A DNA stretch of 64,000 nt. Source: Oscillospiraceae bacterium. GTDB lineage: Bacteria > Bacillota > Clostridia > Oscillospirales > Oscillospiraceae. Below are positions 1 through 6,675 of the stretch, one piece after another. The stretch lies in the NCBI GenBank assembly GCA_016293865.1, contig JAEDDG010000001.1, positions 79,367-143,366 on the forward strand, read 5' to 3'. Positions within the stretch are counted from its first letter, which is position 1. Each line of letters opens with the position of its first letter. A program made the position numbers and the translations under genes. The notes under the pieces were generated by a model. That model had not been told where the DNA came from. It was given only the letters and a program-made list of their open reading frames with translations, and did not search any database.

Positions 1-32
1 TTTCGTCGAACGGCAAAACTTTTGCTCAGCAT

Positions 33-599
33 TCAGGCAAGATCCGTCCCGCAGGTATAAACCCGCGCATAAAGCGCATCACGCACATGCTCAAACTGCG
101 GCCGCTCCAGCACCTGTGTGGCCATCAGCGCCAGCGGCGTCGGTTCATCGTCCGGACGCAGCGGCGGCTGCATATAATCGAACGGGCACAATTCAAAGCC
201 ATGGCGCCTGTAAAAGCCGATTCTGCGGCACGCGACATCCGTCTCAGGCAGTTCAACCTCAAGGACACAGACAGACTCTGCTATTTTTAAAAACAGGTCC
301 AGCATCCGGCCGCCCAGGCCCTGACCGCGCAAAGCGGGATCTGAAGCAAAATGCTCAACATACCGGAAATCCTGCATTTCCCACCAGGTCAAAAATGCAA
401 GGATTTTCCCTTCAAGGAGCGCGGCGAAAACCACATATTCCGGCTGCTGAAATAAAAATCTCTGACCCGCAGCCGTACGCCGCTCATATGCCGGAAAAGA
501 CGCTTCGAGCAGCTCCAGAAACCGGCCGCGCTGCCGGTCATTCATCGGATGCTCGCTGTCAAAGCGCGTAAAAACCAGCTTTTCCAATTCAATCGACAT
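33..599 (-). CDS. GNAT family N-acetyltransferase
   Basis: A 188-residue protein with the GNAT fold signature: the acetyl-CoA pyrophosphate-binding motif A is RGQGLGGRML at residues 91-100, preceded by the strand that reads YVEHFASDP. It should transfer an acetyl group from acetyl-CoA to an amine; the substrate cannot be told from sequence. The ATG start is supported by a Shine-Dalgarno AAGGAG six bases upstream. It stands alone, on the opposite strand from spmAB and downstream of abrB but separated from it by a terminator, so it is probably its own transcript. Confidence 0.85.
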   Translation of the reverse strand: MSIELEKLVFTRFDSEHPMNDRQRGRFLELLEASFPAYERRTAAGQRFLFQQPEYVVFAALLEGKILAFLTWWEMQDFRYVEHFASDPALRGQGLGGRMLDLFLKIAESVCVLEVELPETDVACRRIGFYRRHGFELCPFDYMQPPLRPDDEPTPLALMATQVLERPQFEHVRDALYARVYTCGTDLA

Positions 600-747
600 A
601 TATTCAGCTCCTTATATATCATTATACATATCATTGTATGCCCGGATATGCAAGAACAAAACAGAAACAAAACAGCTACAAATCACAAAAAGTACGCCGA
701 ATTGCCGGTCTGCCCCCTGTTTTCGCCGTGCTGCTGCGCAAATGAAA

Positions 748-777
748 GACGGCGCGGGGAAGCTTCCCCGCGCCGTC
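748..777 (-). terminator. Terminator of abrB
   Basis: A perfect 12-bp inverted repeat (gacggcgcgggg / ccccgcgccgtc) with a 6-base loop lies 5 bases past the abrB stop. On the minus strand it is followed by a short T-rich stretch (TTTCATTT). Confidence 0.75.
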
Positions 778-782
778 CGTCG

Positions 783-1034
783 TCAAATCTCTGATTCTCT
801 TGCCAACGCGCCGGCACATTGCCGGCAAACTGTTTTATCATGAAAGGTAATGACATTTTCTGTTTTTCCGCAGAAAACACAGGCCGGCTCATACTTTTTC
901 AGGACAATACAGTCTTCGTCAACATAGATCTCCAAAGAATCCCGCTCCTCAATACCCAGATTGCGTCTGAGTTCGATGGGAATCACGATTCTGCCGAGTT
1001 CATCAACTTTTCTGACAATTCCTGTTGATTTCAC
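783..1034 (-). CDS. abrB: AbrB/SpoVT family transition-state regulator
   Basis: An 83-residue DNA-binding protein. Residues 1-50 match the AbrB swapped-hairpin domain closely, from MKSTGIVRKVDELGRIVIP through the LRRNLGI and LEIYVD strands, as in Bacillus AbrB, which dimerises and represses post-exponential genes. The C-terminus differs from Bacillus AbrB: it carries CVFCG and CRQC pairs about 18 residues apart, which look like a small zinc knuckle. It is divergent from spmAB, so a role in sporulation timing is plausible but inferred. Confidence 0.9.
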   Translation of the reverse strand: MKSTGIVRKVDELGRIVIPIELRRNLGIEERDSLEIYVDEDCIVLKKYEPACVFCGKTENVITFHDKTVCRQCAGALARESEI

Positions 1035-1240
1035 TGGAAATTCACCTCAATTCCTGCACATTGCTGCGAACTCTTCAGGCGCTTCTGCCTGTACTTCCGA
1101 TGCTGTCTGCCATCATAACACAACGTGTCGAAAAAGTCCGTCATTTTACAAATTGTTCACGAATGCCCGGCTGCCCTCATAATGACTGCCGCCGCTGTGT
1201 ATACTTGATCAGATTCATCTGCCGGGGAGGTCAAAAAACT

Positions 1241-1807
1241 GTGGCGCTTGCTGTCATCTGGACTGTTCTCATACTGGTTTCCGTGCTCTGCGGACTGGTC
1301 AACGGCACCATAAGCCAGGTGGCTGCCGCCATGACCGACGGCGCCGCCGCCGCAGTGCAACTGTGTCTCGGCATCTGCGGCGCAACCTGTCTGTGGTCGG
1401 GCTTCATCAATCTGATGCGCGCAGCCGGATTTCTGGAAAAGCTCTCCCGCGCGCTGCGCCCGTTCCTGCACCGCCTGTTTCCGCAAAGCGCCGGCGACCC
1501 GGAGACGATGGAGGCCGTCAGCGCCAATTTCTCCGCCAACCTTCTGGGCCTCGGCAACGCAGCCACGCCGGCCGGCGTTCTGGCTGCCGGCCGGATGGAA
1601 CGCGCCGGTCACACACGGGATCTGGCTGCGCTGGTCGTGCTGAACTCAGCCTCCATCCAGCTGATCCCCACCACCGTCGCGGCTGTCCGCGCCGCCAACG
1701 GCTGCCAGACGCCGTTCGATTTGCTTCCCGCCGTGTGGATCACCTCGCTGCTCTCCTGCTCGGCCGGTCTTCTGACGCTGCGGCTGCTGACTGTCCGGAG
1801 GCGCTGA
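1241..1807 (+). CDS. spmA: Spore maturation protein A
   Basis: A 188-residue integral membrane protein of the nucleoside-recognition (gate) family. It has an N-terminal hydrophobic segment, the conserved LWSGFINLMRAAG stretch, and the GLGNAATPAG motif typical of SpmA. With SpmB it is needed for spore core dehydration in Bacillus. The start is a GTG at 1241 placed 10 bases after GGGGAGG (1224-1230); the same frame is open further upstream, to 1025, but that stretch is not SpmA-like and has no ribosome binding site. spmB follows with one base between the stop and the next ATG. Confidence 0.9.
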   Translation: MALAVIWTVLILVSVLCGLVNGTISQVAAAMTDGAAAAVQLCLGICGATCLWSGFINLMRAAGFLEKLSRALRPFLHRLFPQSAGDPETMEAVSANFSANLLGLGNAATPAGVLAAGRMERAGHTRDLAALVVLNSASIQLIPTTVAAVRAANGCQTPFDLLPAVWITSLLSCSAGLLTLRLLTVRRR

Positions 1808-1808
1808 A

Positions 1809-2330
1809 ATGGAACTGTTTTCCGCTTTGTTTGCGCCGGGTCTTGTGTGCCTGGCTGCCGTATGCGCTCTGTGCCGCCGGGCGGACATCTATGCCGCCCT
1901 GACCGGCGGCGCCGCAGACGGGCTGAAGCTGATGGCGCGGATTTTCCCTTCGCTTCTGATGATGCTCACCGCCGTATACATGCTCCGGGCCAGCGGCGCC
2001 CTGGACGCGCTGACCGCCTTTCTGGCGCCGGTATTGAAGGCGCTGGGCATCCCGCCCCAGACCGTGTCCATTATGCTCATCCGGCCCCTGAGCGGCAGCG
2101 GCGCTCTGGCCGCCGGTACAGAACTGATCGCCGCATACGGGCCGGATTCCCTGATCGGCCGTACGGCCGCCGTTATGCTGGGTTCCACCGAAACCACATT
2201 TTATGTGCTGGCTGTCTATCTGGGCGCCGGCGGCGCAAAAAAGGTCCGCGCCGCGATTCCCGCCGCCATTGCCGCCGATCTTGCCGGCTTCACAGCCGCG
2301 GCGCTGGCTGTGCGCCTGTTCTGGAGATAA
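1809..2330 (+). CDS. spmB: Spore maturation protein B
   Basis: A 173-residue membrane protein, the usual partner of SpmA and about the usual length. Recognisable parts are the segment with PSLLMMLTAVYMLRASGALD, the RPLSGSGALA motif, and GSTETTFYVLAVYLGA, all conserved in the SpmB gate domain. It is translationally coupled to spmA (ATG begins two bases after the spmA stop) and the two genes end at a strong hairpin shared with argS. Together they indicate an endospore-former. Confidence 0.93.
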   Translation: MELFSALFAPGLVCLAAVCALCRRADIYAALTGGAADGLKLMARIFPSLLMMLTAVYMLRASGALDALTAFLAPVLKALGIPPQTVSIMLIRPLSGSGALAAGTELIAAYGPDSLIGRTAAVMLGSTETTFYVLAVYLGAGGAKKVRAAIPAAIAADLAGFTAAALAVRLFWR

Positions 2331-2331
2331 A

Positions 2332-2365
2332 AAATTGCCGGAGCGCTGATGCGCGCCGGCAATTT
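2332..2365. terminator. Bidirectional terminator between spmB and argS
   Basis: Inverted repeat of 15-base arms with one mismatch and a TGAT loop. It has an A-run on its left and TTT on its right, so it can end both the spmAB transcript (+) and the argS transcript (-). Confidence 0.8.
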
Positions 2366-2374
2366 CCGGATTTA

Positions 2375-4120
2375 TTACATTTTTTCCGGCGCATGAACGC
2401 CGATGATGCCCAGGCAGTTGGCAATGACTGCCCGTGTCGTGTCCGCCAGCTTCAGCCGCGCGGCAAGAACATCCGCCTGCTCGCCCTTGATGCGGCAGGC
2501 ATTGTAGAATCTGTGGAACCGGGCGGCCAGTTCCACCACATAGCGGTTGATGCGCGACGGATCATAATCCCGGCAGGCCAGCCGGATCTCTTCCGGCAGA
2601 AGCGAAATCTGCTTGATCAGGTCCCGCTCCGGCTCTGTGGCCAAAAGCGACACATCCACCTGCTCCATAGCCGGCACGGCGCTTCCGTTCTCCTTCAGGT
2701 TCCCCACCAGCGAGCAGATGCGGGCGTGGGCATACTGCACATAGTAAACCGGGTTTTCACTGTCCTCCCGGACAGCGAGCCCCAGGTCAAAATCCAGATG
2801 CGTATCCGGCCGGGCATTGAAGAAATAGCGGGCCGCGTCCACGCTGATTTCATCCAGCAGATCGTTCAGTGCAATGGCCTTTCCCGTGCGCTTGGACATC
2901 CGCACCGGTTTCCCGTCCTGGAGCAGATTCACCAGCTGCATCAGCACCACCGTCAGCCGGCCGGAGCCGTCCAGTCCCAGTCCGTCCAGCGCCGCCTGCA
3001 GGCGGGCCACATGGCCGTGGTGATCCGCGCCCCAGACGTTGATTACCCGGTCGAAGCCGCGCTTTTCAAATTTATTGCGGTGATAGGCGATATCTGCGGC
3101 AAAATAGGTATAGAATCCATTGGCGCGGCGCAGCACGTCGTCCTTCAGATCCAGCTTGTCCGCCTGTTCACGCGTCTTTCCTTCGCGGATGTATTTCTGT
3201 CTCAAAAGCTCAGAGGTATTCAGCCACAGAGCGCCGTCTTTCTCATAAGTCCAGCCCCTGTCTGCCAGCATTGCGACTGTTTCCGCCACATAGCCGGATT
3301 CATGCAGCTCGGACTCAAAAAACCACTGGTCGTAGTTGATGCCGTAGCGCTGCAGGTCGGCTTTCATCTTCGGAATGTTGACAGAAAGGCCGTATTGGCT
3401 CATGGCGTCCAGCCACTCGCTCTCCGGCTTGTCCCGGTATGCGTCGCCGTGCAGCTCATAAAAGCCCTTTGCAAGCATCCGGATATCGTCGCCGTGGTAC
3501 CCCTCCTCCGGGAAGGGATAATTCTCTTCACCCAGTATCAGCTGCATATACCGGGCGTGGATGGACTGCGCGAACTTGTGAATCTGGTTGCCGGCGTCAT
3601 TGACATAGAACTCACGCCACACGCTGTAGCCCGCGCGGCTCAGCACCTCCGCCAGTGTGTCGCCCAGAACGCCGCCCCGGGCGTTGCCCATGTGCATGGG
3701 TCCGGTCGGATTGGCGGAGACGAACTCAACCATCACCTTCTCGCCCCGGCCGACGCTGACGCAGCCGTATTGCTTCCCCTCTGCCTCCACGCTGGCCAGC
3801 ACCTCGCCATACCAGCTGTCGCCCAGATGGAAATTCAGAAAACCGGCGCCTGCAACGGTAACCTGATTGAAATAACTGCCGGTCAGATCCATCCCGGCCG
3901 CCAGCGCCTCCGCAATTTTCCGCGGCGGCATGTGCATATCCCGTGCGGCCGCCATGGCATACCCGCAGGCATAATCGCCGTACACGGTGTCCTTCGGAAT
4001 CTCGATTGAGCCTTTCAGGGTACAGCCGGCGGGCAGCGTTCCCTTCGCCGCGCACACGCCGTATGCCGCCCGTGTCAGCTCATCAATTTGCTGTTTTGCT
4101 TTTTCAATCAGATTAGCCAT
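2375..4120 (-). CDS. argS: Arginyl-tRNA synthetase
   Basis: A 581-residue class I aminoacyl-tRNA synthetase that charges tRNA-Arg. It has an N-terminal additional domain (about residues 1-115) with the sequence ANPTGPMHMGNARGG holding the ArgRS form of the HIGH motif (HMGN), a Rossmann catalytic core with GADHHGHV, the KMSKS-equivalent RMSKRTG, and a C-terminal anticodon-binding helix bundle ending GIIGVHAPEKM, which is typical of the family. The start overlaps the end of the DUF1934 gene by 8 bases, so the two are cotranscribed and probably coupled. No T-box was seen upstream. Confidence 0.97.
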   Translation of the reverse strand: MANLIEKAKQQIDELTRAAYGVCAAKGTLPAGCTLKGSIEIPKDTVYGDYACGYAMAAARDMHMPPRKIAEALAAGMDLTGSYFNQVTVAGAGFLNFHLGDSWYGEVLASVEAEGKQYGCVSVGRGEKVMVEFVSANPTGPMHMGNARGGVLGDTLAEVLSRAGYSVWREFYVNDAGNQIHKFAQSIHARYMQLILGEENYPFPEEGYHGDDIRMLAKGFYELHGDAYRDKPESEWLDAMSQYGLSVNIPKMKADLQRYGINYDQWFFESELHESGYVAETVAMLADRGWTYEKDGALWLNTSELLRQKYIREGKTREQADKLDLKDDVLRRANGFYTYFAADIAYHRNKFEKRGFDRVINVWGADHHGHVARLQAALDGLGLDGSGRLTVVLMQLVNLLQDGKPVRMSKRTGKAIALNDLLDEISVDAARYFFNARPDTHLDFDLGLAVREDSENPVYYVQYAHARICSLVGNLKENGSAVPAMEQVDVSLLATEPERDLIKQISLLPEEIRLACRDYDPSRINRYVVELAARFHRFYNACRIKGEQADVLAARLKLADTTRAVIANCLGIIGVHAPEKM

Positions 4121-4556
4121 TTACACCCGTCCTTTGTGCTTCTTTAATATTGATCTGAAAAACATTCCGGGAAATCCCTGCGTTTTCGAGGTCGATCACA
4201 TAGCGGATTTCCAGATCGCCGCCGGCTTCACCCAGCCCGTTTTTTATGCTGTGGGTATCCACGCCCATCGTAATCGCGCCGAAAGGTGTTTCATAGGCAA
4301 AATAATGCTTTTTCCCCACCTGAAAAACCATGCTGGAATTCACTGTGCCGCAGCGCGTCAAAGTGACTGTGCCATGGTCAATATCAAAACTGGTCTTTGT
4401 TCCGTTCAGGCCGGTTAACTCGCTTTCCATATAACTGAAACGGGCGCTGCCGTTATCGAAGGAATACTCCCCGTCAGTCACAAGCTCGACAGTGCCGCTG
4501 TCTCCGTCTTCCGGGCGCTGCGCGCCTTTAATGGATATGATTACGTCTTTTTTCAT
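4113..4556 (-). CDS. DUF1934 (YwiB-like) beta-barrel protein
   Basis: A 147-residue soluble protein. The pattern MKKDVIISIKGAQ, a long beta-rich middle with GTVTLTRCG and FAYETPFGAITMGVDTHSI, and the short C-terminal LEIRYVIDLENAG are typical of DUF1934, a calycin-like beta-barrel family whose gene commonly precedes argS in Bacillota. Its biochemical role is unknown. It is the first gene of the argS operon. Confidence 0.85.
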   Translation of the reverse strand: MKKDVIISIKGAQRPEDGDSGTVELVTDGEYSFDNGSARFSYMESELTGLNGTKTSFDIDHGTVTLTRCGTVNSSMVFQVGKKHYFAYETPFGAITMGVDTHSIKNGLGEAGGDLEIRYVIDLENAGISRNVFQINIKEAQRTGVNG

Positions 4557-4602
4557 GTGCTGATTCGCTCCGTGGTTTGAAATGCCGTTGACGGCTGTCC
4601 AT

Positions 4603-4631
4603 AATATAGTCTATTATGCTGGATAAAACAA
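4603..4631 (-). promoter_or_regulatory. Promoter of DUF1934-argS
   Basis: On the minus strand, -35 TTGTTT (4631-4626) and -10 TATATT (4608-4603) are separated by 17 bases. A small GCCGT/ACGGC stem-loop (4584-4595) follows right at the expected transcription start. Confidence 0.65.
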
Positions 4632-4670
4632 GTGGAAATTCAATTTTGTGTGGAATTCACTGCGCAGATT

Positions 4671-4679
4671 TGCTATACT
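4671..4679 (+). promoter_or_regulatory. Extended -10 promoter for the gene at 4719
   Basis: TGC followed by TATACT gives an extended -10 element about 40 bases upstream of the ATG at 4719. The -35 (TGGAAT at 4651) is poor. Confidence 0.5.
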
Positions 4680-4718
4680 GTAGTGTACATCATTATACAG
4701 GATCGGGGGCGTCATGTT

Positions 4719-5126
4719 ATGAACATCGAACTGACAGACATGGAGTTCCGCAGGCTGTTGGATATGGTTTATATCGGAAACTGGATTCTGAACTCCACCA
4801 GGGGAGACGACCGTCTGCCTGATTATGACCATGTGGAAAGCAAAATATTTGCACAGTGCGTCAAAGCCGGCATGCCCGCGCTTTTCGAGATCCGGAACGG
4901 CGAAGTTCTTCCGTCGGCAGCTTTTGAAGACGGTGGCATCCATGAGGCCATTATGGATTATGAGGACACTGTGTTTTTTGAGATACTGGCCGAGGAACTG
5001 GCGCGCAAAGACATGGATTTTGAACCGGTCACAGCGGAGAATTACGAGGAGCTGGCCGACCGGATTGACGGTTATATTGCCGAATTTGAAGAAAACGGCG
5101 TAGAAAACATCACGCTGGACAAATAG
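4719..5126 (+). CDS. Uncharacterised small acidic protein
   Basis: A 135-residue acidic protein of unknown function, starting MNIELTDMEFRRLLDMVYIG. An upstream ATG at 4632 is in frame but lies within the promoter region; the ATG at 4719 sits 9 bases after GGGGG. It has no signal peptide or membrane segment and looks helical. The recurring DYE/DYD and EENYEELADRI features are consistent with a small cytosolic helical protein. It is followed 30 bases later by the XpaC-like gene and may be cotranscribed with it. Confidence 0.75.
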   Translation: MNIELTDMEFRRLLDMVYIGNWILNSTRGDDRLPDYDHVESKIFAQCVKAGMPALFEIRNGEVLPSAAFEDGGIHEAIMDYEDTVFFEILAEELARKDMDFEPVTAENYEELADRIDGYIAEFEENGVENITLDK

Positions 5127-5156
5127 GACCGGTTTTGCCCGGTACACCAAAGGGAG

Positions 5157-6551
5157 GTGCCCGCCACGCAGGAACAGAATGATTTCAACCGCTCGATCCG
5201 CCTGGAGAAATACCGGCTTCTTGCCGAGGGGTACGACCGGATTTCCATCGCTTACCTGGCTGAAGCCGTCGGCGTTTCCAAGGCGGCCGCCGTCGGCGAA
5301 CTGGGGCAGATGGTGGCAGACGGCAGCTTCGGTGTGGGCGCGTATATCGATTATACCACATTGGAGCTGATCCTGCCCACCGCTTCGGCCCATACGTCTG
5401 CGCATACCGCGTCCCCGGCGGACGATGTGCGCGCAGCATGGCAGCAGGTCAAATCCACCGCCGGTCAGCAGGCCAGGATCTGGGCGCAGCAGGCTGCCCG
5501 CACCGCAGAAAACGCTGTCAAACAGGCCGCGCAGTCTGTCGGCCAGGCCGCTCAGACAGCCGGGCAGACAGCCCAGCAGCCAAAATCCAAACCGAAGCCG
5601 CAGCAGGAGCAGCAGCGCCGTACGGCGTCTTCGCCTCCGAAGCCGCCGGTGCGGCCGGAAAAATCCGGTGTCCGTACCTCAGGCGCCGCGGAAAAGCCTG
5701 CGCCGCGGACAAAACGCAAAGCATACGTCTCGCTTCTGCTGTCCGGCATAGCTGCCGCGGCGGCAGGCGTTGCCGGGCTGGCCGTCAGTCTCGACTTTCT
5801 GTTTGCAGACGCATTTCTGGCCTGGCTCATCACCGGCGCCAGCCTCTCAGCCGTAGGCGGCGGGCTTCTGACCGTCCGCGGATCCCTGCGGCGGCGGGAT
5901 GCGCGCTACTGCAAATACCAGGCATATATGACCGGCCGCGACTGGGCCGGAATCCCGCAGCTGGCGGCGGCAGCAGGCGTGAAGCCGGCAAAGGCCCGGC
6001 GGGATCTGGAGCGCATGACGGCGGACGGCCTTCTCGGTCCGGCAGCCTACGTCGACAGCGGCAATGACGCGCTGATCACCAGCCCCGGCGTCTCCTCCGC
6101 AGCGGGAACTGCGGATCCGGACGCCAGTGAGGACAAGTACTTTGTCATTCTCCGCCAGCTGCGGCAGCTGGACGACGAAATTGCAGACGCGCGCGTGTCT
6201 GAACTGACCCGCTCCATTGAGGACACATGTGCGAAGATATTCCGTATTGCCCAGGAAAATCCGGAGAAGAACGCGAATCTGAAGACATTCATGGGCTATT
6301 ATCTGCCCACTGCGCTGAAGCTTCTGCGCAACTATGCCACTCTTGAAAGGCAGGGCATCGGCGGCGACAATATTGACGCCGCCAAGCAGTCCATCATCCG
6401 CTCCCTGTCCACTCTGGAAAACGCCTTCCGCGTCCAGCTGGACAAGCTTTTTTCCTCCGACGCGCTGGATGCGGAAACAGATGAGGACGTGCTGGAGACC
6501 ATGCTCCGGCGCGACGGCCTTTCCGGCAGCGATTTTGAACAGACAGAATAA
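5157..6551 (+). CDS. Membrane protein with two winged-helix-like repeats and an XpaC domain
   Basis: About 464 residues. Residues 10-72 and 247-308 are related repeats (KYRLLAEGYDRISIAYLAEAVGV and KYQAYMTGRDWAGIPQLAAAAGV), each resembling a winged helix. Between them lie an Ala/Gln-rich stretch, a Pro/Lys-rich linker and two membrane segments (about 189-211 and 217-240). Residues 325-452 match the XpaC/5-bromo-4-chloroindolyl-phosphate-hydrolysis family, whose true function is unknown. The Shine-Dalgarno AGGGAGG overlaps the GTG at 5157, so that GTG is unlikely to be the real start; ACG at 5166, 8 bases after the Shine-Dalgarno, fits far better and would give 461 residues. No other ATG, GTG or TTG lies near. 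Confidence 0.8.
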   Translation: MPATQEQNDFNRSIRLEKYRLLAEGYDRISIAYLAEAVGVSKAAAVGELGQMVADGSFGVGAYIDYTTLELILPTASAHTSAHTASPADDVRAAWQQVKSTAGQQARIWAQQAARTAENAVKQAAQSVGQAAQTAGQTAQQPKSKPKPQQEQQRRTASSPPKPPVRPEKSGVRTSGAAEKPAPRTKRKAYVSLLLSGIAAAAAGVAGLAVSLDFLFADAFLAWLITGASLSAVGGGLLTVRGSLRRRDARYCKYQAYMTGRDWAGIPQLAAAAGVKPAKARRDLERMTADGLLGPAAYVDSGNDALITSPGVSSAAGTADPDASEDKYFVILRQLRQLDDEIADARVSELTRSIEDTCAKIFRIAQENPEKNANLKTFMGYYLPTALKLLRNYATLERQGIGGDNIDAAKQSIIRSLSTLENAFRVQLDKLFSSDALDAETDEDVLETMLRRDGLSGSDFEQTE

Positions 6552-6556
6552 AACAA

Positions 6557-6598
6557 AAAGGACAGGTCCGTATGTTTATTACATACAGACCTGTCTTT
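6557..6598. terminator. Bidirectional terminator
   Basis: Arms AAAGGACAGGTC and GACCTGTCTTT, extended by inner CGTATGT/ACATAC pairing, lie between the XpaC-like gene (+) and the HPr-EI gene (-). An A-run lies on one side and T-rich sequence on the other. Confidence 0.8.
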
Positions 6599-6675
6599 CA
6601 TTCTTCTTCAGCGTCAATCCTTGAAAGCGTGCACACACTCTGCCGCACTACAAGAACCGCTCTGAGGCCAATGCG

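Noticed and set aside
1130..1200. Possible sporulation sigma-E promoter upstream of spmA
   Set aside because: No pair of elements with acceptable match and spacing could be identified.
1025..1240. Extension of spmA to an ATG at 1025
   Set aside because: The added residues are not SpmA-like, the region is intergenic between divergent genes, and GTG 1241 has the only good ribosome binding site.
1847..4009. A 720-codon + strand frame across spmB and argS
   Set aside because: It overlaps two certain genes in other frames, and its translation has no domain-like pattern.
6622..6635. TGAAAGCGTGCACA, one mismatch from a catabolite-response element
   Set aside because: It lies downstream of the HPr-EI gene near a terminator, not at a promoter, so a CcpA role is unlikely.
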